From contig CAMOQY010000005.1 of the NCBI GenBank assembly GCA_946623295.1, positions 1-21,234 of the forward strand: DNA of 21,234 bases. The letters are read 5' to 3'. The translations under genes and the position numbers were made by a program. The stretch is from an uncultured Lachnospiraceae bacterium. GTDB lineage: Bacteria; Bacillota; Clostridia; Lachnospirales; Lachnospiraceae. Shown one piece after another: positions 7,547 to 13,320 of the stretch. The notes under the pieces are model-generated. The model was not told the DNA's origin, did not search any database, and saw only the letters and a list, made by a program, of their open reading frames with translations. The number at the start of each line of letters is the position of its first letter. Positions within the stretch are counted from its first letter, which is position 1.

Positions 7547-8617
7547 ATGAAAAAAAGAGTTATTTCCATCATTCTTATAACCGCCGTGACTGTCGGGCTG
7601 CTGTATCTGGCGCAGAGACTTCTTGAGCCGAAGTATATAAACGATATCATAGAGGGGCGGCTGATAGAGGAGTATTACGACAACGCCGGAGGAAACGACG
7701 TGATCTTTGTCGGCGACTGCGAGCTCTATGAAAATATTTCGCCGATAAAGATGTGGGAGGACTACGGCATCACAAGCTACATCCGCGGCAGCAGCCAGCA
7801 GCTGATCTGGCAGTCCTATTATCTGCTGGAGGAGACGCTGAAATACGAGACTCCCAAGGTCGTCGTATTTAATATGCTTTCGCTCCAGTACAACGAGCCG
7901 CAGCGCGAGGCATACAACAGACTGACTCTGGACGGTATGCGCTGGTCGTCCTCCAAATGGAACGCGATCAAGGCGTCCATGATGGAAGACGAGTCCATGC
8001 TCAGCTATATTTTCCCGCTGCTGCGCTACCACAGCCGCTGGAGCGAGCTGACTGCAGAAGACTTTGAGTATATGTTCTCGACGAAGAAATCGTTTCATCA
8101 GGGATATCTGATGCGCGTGGACGTGCGCCCCGTGACTTCGACGCCGACGCCTGTTCCGAAGGCCGACTACAGCTTTGGCGAAAACGCATGGAAGTACATG
8201 GATATGATCACCGCGCTGTGCAAGGAGCACGGGATAAAACTTGTGCTTGTCAAGGCGCCGTCCGTGAATCCCTACTGGTATGACGAGTGGGAGACACAGG
8301 CCGAGGATTACGCCGAAAAGAACGGCCTGGATTACTATAATTTCCTCGAGGTGCAGGATGAGATAGGTCTCGACTGGAATGCTGATACGTATGACGGAGG
8401 TCTTCATCTGAATCTCTCCGGCGCGGAAAAAATGTCGGTGTATTTCGGAAAGATACTTCAGGAAAAATACGGCCTTGAGGACCATCGCGGCGATGCGGAT
8501 ATCGCCCCGGCCTGGTCGGAAAAGGTTGACTTTTATAATAATATGAGAGATGATCAGTACCGCGAGCTTGAGGAGTACGGATATCTCAAGAGCTACGGCG
8601 GCCGCAAGGTCGACTGA
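7547..8617 (+). CDS. DltD-like SGNH-fold protein with Cys at the nucleophile position
   Basis: The 356-residue protein has an N-terminal membrane anchor (about residues 4-23) and an extracytoplasmic domain resembling the SGNH/DltD fold. Block I reads VIFVGDCELYENISP, so Cys58 sits where GDSL/DltD enzymes have the catalytic serine. The C-terminal block TYDGGLHLN gives Asp283 and His287, the expected partners. By position (last enzyme gene after MBOAT) it plays the DltD role of delivering the aminoacyl group to its acceptor polymer. I recall related clostridial proteins, usually annotated as hypothetical or SGNH hydrolase, that share the GDCE motif, so Cys may be a family trait and not a mutation. 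The ribosome binding site TAGGAGG (7535-7541) overlaps the MBOAT stop, five bases before the ATG. A Pro/Thr-rich stretch lies near residue 200. Confidence 0.75.
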   Translation: MKKRVISIILITAVTVGLLYLAQRLLEPKYINDIIEGRLIEEYYDNAGGNDVIFVGDCELYENISPIKMWEDYGITSYIRGSSQQLIWQSYYLLEETLKYETPKVVVFNMLSLQYNEPQREAYNRLTLDGMRWSSSKWNAIKASMMEDESMLSYIFPLLRYHSRWSELTAEDFEYMFSTKKSFHQGYLMRVDVRPVTSTPTPVPKADYSFGENAWKYMDMITALCKEHGIKLVLVKAPSVNPYWYDEWETQAEDYAEKNGLDYYNFLEVQDEIGLDWNADTYDGGLHLNLSGAEKMSVYFGKILQEKYGLEDHRGDADIAPAWSEKVDFYNNMRDDQYRELEEYGYLKSYGGRKVD

Positions 8618-8644
8618 TAACGCACATATTTCAGGAGGTATATT

Positions 8645-9160
8645 ATGAAAAAGATATTTGTCTTAATGATCGCTTTTGCCGCGCTGGCGCTTACCGCCTG
8701 CGGCGGATCCGGAGAGAAGAGCAGCGAAGCTTCCAGCCAGAGTCAGAGCACAGGTGACGCCTACGTATTCGAATACAAGGGCACAAAGATCGCCATGAAC
8801 GCGCAGGCCGCGGCCATAGTCGAGGCGCTCGGCGAGCCCAAAAACTACGTGGAGAGACCTTCCTGCGCTTTTAACGGTCTGGACAAGGAGTACAACTACG
8901 GAAGCTTTATTCTCTACACATATCCGATGGATGACGTGGACTATGTCCTTCAGGTGGTGCTGATGGACGATCTCGTATCCACCGCCGAGGGAGTTTCCAT
9001 CGGCGCTTCCAGAGACCAGGTCACCGCAGCGTACGGTGACGGTGCAAAGACCGTCGGCACGAGCCCCGAATACGACAAGGGCGACTGCCAGCTCACTTTT
9101 GTCATGGACGGCGATACCGTAAAGAGCATCCAGTATTACGCGGTCACCGGACTTAAGTAA
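8645..9160 (+). CDS. Putative lipoprotein, last gene of the dlt-like array
   Basis: The 171-residue protein starts with a lipoprotein signal peptide ending in the lipobox LTAC, with Cys19 as the lipidation site. A Gly/Ser-rich linker to about residue 40 and a compact C-terminal domain of about 130 residues follow. In that domain the stretches IVEALGEPKNY and IGASRDQVTAAYGDG recall the turn pattern of SmpA/BLIP-like folds, but the family is not recognised with certainty. CAGGAGG at 8631-8637 is a strong ribosome binding site. It lies 27 bases after the DltD-like gene, on the same strand, so it is probably co-transcribed and may be an outer accessory of that pathway. No enzymatic motif is visible. 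Confidence 0.75.
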   Translation: MKKIFVLMIAFAALALTACGGSGEKSSEASSQSQSTGDAYVFEYKGTKIAMNAQAAAIVEALGEPKNYVERPSCAFNGLDKEYNYGSFILYTYPMDDVDYVLQVVLMDDLVSTAEGVSIGASRDQVTAAYGDGAKTVGTSPEYDKGDCQLTFVMDGDTVKSIQYYAVTGLK

Positions 9161-9178
9161 AAGGCAGTAAGACGGCCG

Positions 9179-9197
9179 CGGACGGCAGTCCGGTTTT
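9179..9197 (+). terminator. Possible weak intrinsic terminator after the lipoprotein gene
   Basis: CGGAC (9179-9183) pairs with GTCCG (9188-9192) around a GGCA loop, followed by GTTTT and then an A-run. The stem has only 5 bp and the T-run is short, so termination would be partial. It is placed where the envelope array ends and the rpsF operon begins. Confidence 0.4.
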
Positions 9198-9207
9198 AAA
9201 AAAATCC

Positions 9208-9236
9208 TTGAAACCTTTACGGATCTATGTTAAAGT
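9208..9236 (+). promoter_or_regulatory. Putative sigma-A promoter of rpsF-ssb-rpsR
   Basis: TTGAAA at 9208-9213 and TAAAGT at 9231-9236 are separated by 17 bases. The first matches the -35 consensus at five of six bases, the second the -10 at four of six. It lies about 70 bases upstream of the rpsF start, which leaves room for a short leader. Confidence 0.5.
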
Positions 9237-9261
9237 AACCATCCGTGATGTATCATTCCTT

Positions 9262-9281
9262 GCTCGCATCAGGTTGCGGGC
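9262..9281 (+). promoter_or_regulatory. Hairpin in the rpsF leader
   Basis: GCTCGCA (9262-9268) pairs with TGCGGGC (9275-9281), with one G-T pair, across a six-base loop. It lies between the putative promoter and the rpsF ribosome binding site. Many bacteria regulate rpsF through an S6:S18-binding leader structure; I cannot confirm the defining bulge of that motif here, so this is only a candidate. Confidence 0.35.
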
Positions 9282-9305
9282 CAGAGACCAAAAGGAGGTA
9301 AAGAC

Positions 9306-9593
9306 ATGAATAAGTACGAACTTACGCTTGTTCTCAGTTCCAGGATCGACGACGAGGCGAGAGCTGCCGCGCTTGCGAAGGCTCAGGGCTATGTCGAGAG
9401 ATTCGGCGGAACTGTAACAGACGTGGAGGAGTGGGGCAAGAAAAAGCTGGCCTACGAGATCCAGAAGATGGACGAAGCTTATTACTATTTCGTACACTTC
9501 GACGCAGAGCCCGAAGCACCCGCTCAGATCGAGAGCCACATTCGTATCATGGAGCCCGTTGTCCGTTATTTATGCGTCAAAACAGAAGCATAA
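9306..9593 (+). CDS. rpsF: 30S ribosomal protein S6
   Basis: The 95-residue protein is S6, which binds the central domain of 16S rRNA together with S18. Recognisable parts are MNKYELTLVLSS at the start, the GGTVTDVEEWGKKKLAYEI block and the ending RIMEPVVRYL(C)V. Length is normal for the family. The ribosome binding site AAGGAGGT (9292-9299) is near perfect and six bases from the ATG. It heads the operon rpsF-ssb-rpsR, an order widely conserved in Bacillota, with ssb 13 bases downstream. Confidence 0.97.
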   Translation: MNKYELTLVLSSRIDDEARAAALAKAQGYVERFGGTVTDVEEWGKKKLAYEIQKMDEAYYYFVHFDAEPEAPAQIESHIRIMEPVVRYLCVKTEA

Positions 9594-9606
9594 AGAGAGG
9601 TATCCT

Positions 9607-10119
9607 ATGAACAAAGTAATCCTTATGGGAAGACTTACGAGAGATCCTGAGATCCGCTACGGCGGCGCCGACAATCAGACCGCCATCGCAAGATTCTCGC
9701 TGGCCGTCGACAGACGGTTCCGCAGGTCGGGCGACAGCGTTGAGGCCGATTTCTTTGACTGCTCCGCTTTCGGCAAGCTCGCTGAGTTTGTCGAGAGATA
9801 TCTGAAGCAGGGCACGAAAGTCGTCCTCACCGGCAGGATCGAAAACAACAACTATACCAACCGCGAGGGACAGAAGGTCTACTCGACGCGTATAGTTGCC
9901 GAAGAACTTGAATTTGCGGAGAGCAAGGCATCCCAGGAGGGACGCGGCGGCAGCTATCAGCAGGCCCCCGCACAGCCTGCGCCTGCCCAGCCCGTATACC
10001 AGCAGGCAGCCCCTGCGGGATTCGAGGCTCAGAGCGCACCTGCTCCCCAGACGCCTCCGGAGAACGGTTTCATGAACGTTCCCGACAGCGTCGATGATTC
10101 GGACCTGCCTTTCAACTAA
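9607..10119 (+). CDS. ssb: Single-stranded DNA-binding protein
   Basis: The 170-residue SSB has an N-terminal OB fold (about 1-106, beginning MNKVILMGRLTRDPEIRY), a Gln/Pro/Ala-rich flexible linker (about 112-150) and an acidic tip DDSDLPFN. It coats single-stranded DNA in replication and repair and recruits partner proteins through the tip. The ATG at 9607 is preceded by AGAGAGG (9594-9600) at six bases; the in-frame ATG at 9559 would overlap rpsF and add 16 residues before the conserved start, so it was rejected. Unusually one Asn follows the Phe that normally ends the protein, a point treated in the findings. Confidence 0.96.
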   Translation: MNKVILMGRLTRDPEIRYGGADNQTAIARFSLAVDRRFRRSGDSVEADFFDCSAFGKLAEFVERYLKQGTKVVLTGRIENNNYTNREGQKVYSTRIVAEELEFAESKASQEGRGGSYQQAPAQPAPAQPVYQQAAPAGFEAQSAPAPQTPPENGFMNVPDSVDDSDLPFN

Positions 10120-10145
10120 GGCAGACATTTTTAGGAGGTTAGATC

Positions 10146-10412
10146 ATGGCTTTTAATAAAGATAAAGCGGATGCTCCCGCCAGGAAACGCGGACTTGGCA
10201 TGCACAAGAGAAAGAAAGTCTGCGCATTCTGCGGAGAAAAGAAAGAACCCGTCAGCTACAAGGATGTCGCTACACTCAGGAAGTACATCTCCGAGCGCGG
10301 AAAGATCCTTCCCCGCCGCGTCACCGGCACCTGCGCAGAGCATCAGAGAGCTCTTACGACTGCCGTAAAGCGCGCGAGACATATCGCACTTCTGCCTTAT
10401 CAGGTAGATTGA
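10146..10412 (+). CDS. rpsR: 30S ribosomal protein S18 (C+ zinc-binding form)
   Basis: The 88-residue protein is S18, with the core blocks YKDVATLRKYISERGKILPRR and HQRALTTAVKRARHIALLPY. It keeps the ancestral zinc ligands: Cys26 and Cys29 in CAFC, then Cys63 and His66 in GTCAEH, so it is the C+ paralogue type, which implies zinc dependence. TAGGAGG at 10132-10138 is the ribosome binding site. It is the last gene of the operon and is followed after 15 bases by a strong terminator. Confidence 0.97.
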   Translation: MAFNKDKADAPARKRGLGMHKRKKVCAFCGEKKEPVSYKDVATLRKYISERGKILPRRVTGTCAEHQRALTTAVKRARHIALLPYQVD

Positions 10413-10427
10413 GAACAAAGACTCAGA

Positions 10428-10456
10428 AAGCGGCCCATTGCGGGCCGCTTTTTTTT
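10428..10456 (+). terminator. Strong intrinsic terminator of the rpsF operon
   Basis: AAGCGGCCC (10428-10436) pairs perfectly with GGGCCGCTT (10442-10450) around a five-base loop, followed by an uninterrupted run of eight T in all (10449-10456). On the other strand only three T follow, so it is mainly a plus-strand terminator. Confidence 0.95.
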
Positions 10457-10498
10457 CGTGCTTTTGAAAAGATGACCGGTAAAAAGAGATTCTGTCTG

Positions 10499-11014
10499 TC
10501 AGTCTCTCAGAAGCTCCTTCATGATGAATTCGTATACCTTTTGATTTGAGGAGCGCCAGTTGTTGCAGACGATCTGCGCCTGTTCCTCGGTGGGTACGGA
10601 GAGAGTAGCGGAGAGCAGGGAACCTTTTCCCTCGCGGATCTCGAGACTTACGGAATACTCGCCCTCGGCGTTTTCCTGATATTCGGCGACGACGCCGACC
10701 TCGTCCCTGAGCCGGATCATATTGTCGCTCAGAAACTGGTCCATATCCTTTTTGATCTCATCGGGGAGCGATCCTCCGAAAAACTCAAGCGTTTCCTCAC
10801 CCTCGCGTGTAAGCATGTAGCGGACGTAATTGCGTACCGAATCCTCGGTCATAAGGTGGGACTCGAGAAGCTCCTGGATAGCCTGCTGGAAGGTAAAGAA
10901 GGTACAGTACTCCTTCGTCAGGAAGAAGTCGGAGAGCTGGGCCCTGGTGAGGGGATAGCGCACCGCCTTCAGCAGGTAGAGTATCATGAGTTTATAGAGT
11001 GTAAGTGGTTCCAT
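10499..11014 (-). CDS. DUF4364-like protein, probable winged-helix
   Basis: The 171-residue protein starts MEPLTLYKLMILYLLK and resembles the clostridial family I know as DUF4364. The N-terminal 75 residues look like a winged-helix domain: LTRAQLSDFF, then TFQQAIQELLESHLM, then the wing-like YMLTREGEETLEFF. A C-terminal alpha/beta domain follows. A DNA-binding regulatory role is plausible but not shown. The gene lies convergent to rpsR and divergent from rho. Directly upstream of the ATG I see no Shine-Dalgarno sequence (the eight bases before it read AAACAGCT), which is out of line with the strong sites elsewhere in the window. Confidence 0.8.
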   Translation of the reverse strand: MEPLTLYKLMILYLLKAVRYPLTRAQLSDFFLTKEYCTFFTFQQAIQELLESHLMTEDSVRNYVRYMLTREGEETLEFFGGSLPDEIKKDMDQFLSDNMIRLRDEVGVVAEYQENAEGEYSVSLEIREGKGSLLSATLSVPTEEQAQIVCNNWRSSNQKVYEFIMKELLRD

Positions 11015-11037
11015 AGCTGTTTAAAATCTTTAACCGG

Positions 11038-11068
11038 AAAAAAAACACCCCCAAAAGTCCAAAGGGGT
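11038..11068 (-). promoter_or_regulatory. Terminator-like hairpin in the leader of the DUF4364-like gene
   Basis: Read on the minus strand, ACCCC pairs with GGGGT (plus-strand positions 11064-11068 and 11047-11051) and is followed by G and eight T (plus-strand A-run 11038-11045). It lies between the putative promoter and the gene start, so it could act as a transcription attenuator. The stem is only 5 bp with a 12-base loop. Confidence 0.35.
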
Positions 11069-11075
11069 AGAAATT

Positions 11076-11103
11076 ATGATAGCATAAAAAAAAGAAAATT
11101 CAA
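11076..11103 (-). promoter_or_regulatory. Putative sigma-A promoter of the DUF4364-like gene
   Basis: On the minus strand TTGAAT (11103-11098) and TATCAT (11081-11076) are separated by 16 bases. Each has recognisable consensus bases (TTGA and TAT-AT). It points toward the minus-strand gene and is placed about 60 bases before its start. Confidence 0.55.
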
Positions 11104-11173
11104 GGATTTATTTTTTCAAAGCAGACATTATCCCGAAAAAACGCGCTTAAACGCGAAAAAATTTTTAAAAAGG

Positions 11174-11201
11174 TTGATTTTCGGGAAAAGTCCGTTATAA
11201 T
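11174..11201 (+). promoter_or_regulatory. Putative sigma-A promoter of rho
   Basis: TTGATT (11174-11179) and a perfect TATAAT (11196-11201) are spaced by 16 bases, about 95 bases before the rho start. The remaining leader (about 11208-11294) holds a hairpin, AGGTAT (11223-11228) with ATACCT (11235-11240), and no open frame. The whole 280-base gap 11015-11294 is A/T-rich and contains the two divergent promoters and these hairpins; I see no gene in it. Confidence 0.65.
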
Positions 11202-11294
11202 GAGCATTGATCAGGATTCTTTAGGTATTTATTCATACCTCAGCACCTACAGATCTAATTTGCATATCTTAGTTTACTTTCAAGAGGAGTTTTT

Positions 11295-13250
11295 ATGCAG
11301 GATCCAAGCAAGATGTCGGTTGCCGAACTCAGGGAAATGGCAAAGACCCTGGGTGTAAAAGGCTATGAAAAGCTGAAAAAGGCCGAAGCCTACGACGCTG
11401 TTATGAGTATACTTGATCCGGGACATGTTCAGGCGGCTGCGGCGGAAGCCCGCGCGGCAAAGGAAAGTCCGTCAGGTGAATCCGGGGATGGCAAAAGCGC
11501 TGCTCCAAGGCGCGGCAGGCCCCCTAAAAAGCGTCAGGAGCAGGAAAAGCCCGCGGCCGGAGCTGAAAAGCCTGCGGCCGGAGCAGAAAAGCCTGCGGCT
11601 AAGACTGAAAAATCCGCAGTGAAAGAGGAAAAGCCTGCTTCAAAGGCCGTAAAAACAGCAGCTAAAACCGAAAAGCCCGCTGCGAAGACCGTAAAATCTG
11701 CCGCTAAGACCGAAAAAAGCGCGGCAAGGATCATAAAGATCTCGGCTAAGACCGAAAAATCCGTCGTCAAGGCCGGTAAGTCCGATGTCAGGCCTGAGGA
11801 GGAAAAGACAGTCCGGAGCGAGACCGAGGCTGAAACGACGGGAACGGGACGGGGCAGGAAGAAGACTGCGGAGAAAAAAACCGCAAAGAAGAATTCCAGA
11901 GACGAGATGACGTCTGCAAGGCGCGGACGTCCCAGAAAGATCGTCAGAGATGACGCCGCGATCAAGGAACACGTCGAGGAAATTGTATCTCCCGAACCGG
12001 ACGGCGACGACGAGGAGCTTGCGGCCGCAAGGGCGGAGGCTGAGGAGAGAAGAGCAGCCGCAAAGGCGCGCGCTGCCGCATTTGGGATAGATCTGCCGCC
12101 GGGAGTTGAGGACTTTACCGAACTCGAGAGCGGAGAGCTTGCAAACGGCATACTCGAGGTCATGCCGGAAGGATACGGCTTCCTCAGAAGCTCAAATTAT
12201 ATGCCGGGCGAAAAGGATATATACGTTTCGCCCTCACAGATCAAGAGATTTTCGCTCCGCACCGGAGACGTGCTGGAAGGACCCATACGTATAAAGACCG
12301 GAAACGAAAAGTTTTCCGCGCTTCTCTATCCGGGGACAGTAAACGGCATGGATCCTTCGCTTGCCTCCTCGCGCAAGCGTTTTGAGAGCATGACGCCCAT
12401 CTTCCCCAACGAGCGCATTCATCTCGAGCGCACCGGCGGGAGCATGTCCATGAGGATAATGGATCTGATATCGCCCGTGGGCAAGGGTCAAAGAGGCATG
12501 ATCGTTTCGCCGCCCAAGGCAGGCAAGACGACGCTGCTCAAGGACGTCGCGATGAGCGTCAAGGCAAACCACCCGGAAATGAAACTGATAATCCTGCTGA
12601 TAGACGAGCGCCCCGAGGAGGTCACCGATATCAAGGAAAGCATCGAAGGTCCCAACGTGGAGGTCATCTATTCGACCTTTGACGAGCTCCCCGAGCATCA
12701 CAAGAGAGTATCCGAGATGGTGCTCAACCGCGCTAAGCGCCTGGTAGAGCAGGGCGAGGACGTGATGATACTTCTCGATTCCATCACCCGTCTGAGCCGC
12801 GCGTACAACCTCGTGGTCGCGCCCAGCGGAAGGACGCTCTCGGGCGGTCTCGATCCTGCGGCGCTCTATATGCCGAAGAAGTTTTTCGGAGCTGCGAGAA
12901 ATATGCGCGAGGGCGGCAGCCTGACCATCCTTGCGACGGCCCTCGTGGATACAGGAAGCCGCATGGACGACGTGGTATTTGAGGAATTCAAGGGAACGGG
13001 CAATATGGAGCTTGTGCTGGACCGCAAGCTTTCCGAAAAGAGAGTTTTCCCGGCCATGGATATCATGAAATCCGGCACGCGCAGGGACGACCTGCTGCTC
13101 AGTCAGGAAGAGTACGATACCATGTACATGATCCGCAAGGCTGTTTCTTCCCTGAAACCCGAGGAGGCTACGGAAAAGATCCTGGACCTCTTCGCGCATA
13201 CAAAGACAAACGGAGCGTTCCTGCAGTTCGCGCACAAGATCGCCTGGTAA
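11295..13250 (+). CDS. rho: Transcription termination factor Rho with long basic repeat insertion
   Basis: The 651-residue protein is the hexameric RNA helicase that terminates transcription. Order of parts: Rho N-terminal helical domain (about 1-42), a low-complexity insertion (about 50-270), the RNA-binding cold-shock-like domain (about 281-345, LANGILEVMPEGYGFLR) and the RecA-like ATPase (about 370-651). Walker A is PPKAGKTT at 406-413 with Lys411; Walker B is in LIILLIDERPEE. The C-terminal DPAALYMPKKFFGAAR region matches the secondary-channel loops. Ordinary Rho is about 420-430 residues, so about 220 are extra. The insertion holds 12 consecutive seven-residue Lys/Ala repeats and two RGRP motifs. 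AGAGGAG (11283-11289) is the ribosome binding site. It is probably followed on the same transcript by trpS, 70 bases later. Confidence 0.96.
   Translation: MQDPSKMSVAELREMAKTLGVKGYEKLKKAEAYDAVMSILDPGHVQAAAAEARAAKESPSGESGDGKSAAPRRGRPPKKRQEQEKPAAGAEKPAAGAEKPAAKTEKSAVKEEKPASKAVKTAAKTEKPAAKTVKSAAKTEKSAARIIKISAKTEKSVVKAGKSDVRPEEEKTVRSETEAETTGTGRGRKKTAEKKTAKKNSRDEMTSARRGRPRKIVRDDAAIKEHVEEIVSPEPDGDDEELAAARAEAEERRAAAKARAAAFGIDLPPGVEDFTELESGELANGILEVMPEGYGFLRSSNYMPGEKDIYVSPSQIKRFSLRTGDVLEGPIRIKTGNEKFSALLYPGTVNGMDPSLASSRKRFESMTPIFPNERIHLERTGGSMSMRIMDLISPVGKGQRGMIVSPPKAGKTTLLKDVAMSVKANHPEMKLIILLIDERPEEVTDIKESIEGPNVEVIYSTFDELPEHHKRVSEMVLNRAKRLVEQGEDVMILLDSITRLSRAYNLVVAPSGRTLSGGLDPAALYMPKKFFGAARNMREGGSLTILATALVDTGSRMDDVVFEEFKGTGNMELVLDRKLSEKRVFPAMDIMKSGTRRDDLLLSQEEYDTMYMIRKAVSSLKPEEATEKILDLFAHTKTNGAFLQFAHKIAW
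11544..11795 (+). repeat. Twelve tandem 21-bp units coding Lys/Ala-rich heptapeptides in rho
   Basis: Twelve consecutive 21-base units can be set in register from GAAAAG at 11544 to 11795. They encode heptads of the form EKPAAKT (for example EKPAAGA, EKSAVKE, VKTAAKT, EKSAARI). Lys at heptad position 2 is present in all twelve and a basic residue at position 6 in ten. The first three units are the most alike at the DNA level, which suggests recent expansion at that end. Confidence 0.9.
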
Positions 13251-13259
13251 AATCAGCCG

Positions 13260-13304
13260 CCGGCCGCAGAGCGCAGCATGAGTTATATGCAGCCTCTCCG
13301 CCGG
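13260..13304 (+). other. Imperfect hairpin between rho and trpS
   Basis: CCGG (13260-13263) pairs with CCGG (13301-13304). Inward from it CG, AGAG, GC and GCAT pair with their complements up to a seven-base loop (13280-13286), with two single bulges and two mismatches, giving about 16 pairs. No T-run follows, so it is not an intrinsic terminator. It ends just before the trpS ribosome binding site (AGGAG, 13311-13315) and could affect mRNA processing or trpS translation. Confidence 0.45.
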
Positions 13305-13320
13305 GGAAATAGGAGTAGCT

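Noticed and set aside
6821..8485. 554-codon open frame on the minus strand across the MBOAT and DltD-like genes
   Set aside because: It crosses two well-supported plus-strand genes, is rich in His/Arg/Asp typical of shadow translation and matches no family I know.
13251..13320. T-box riboswitch before trpS
   Set aside because: The gap is too short, has no T-box consensus or terminator/antiterminator pair, only an imperfect hairpin.
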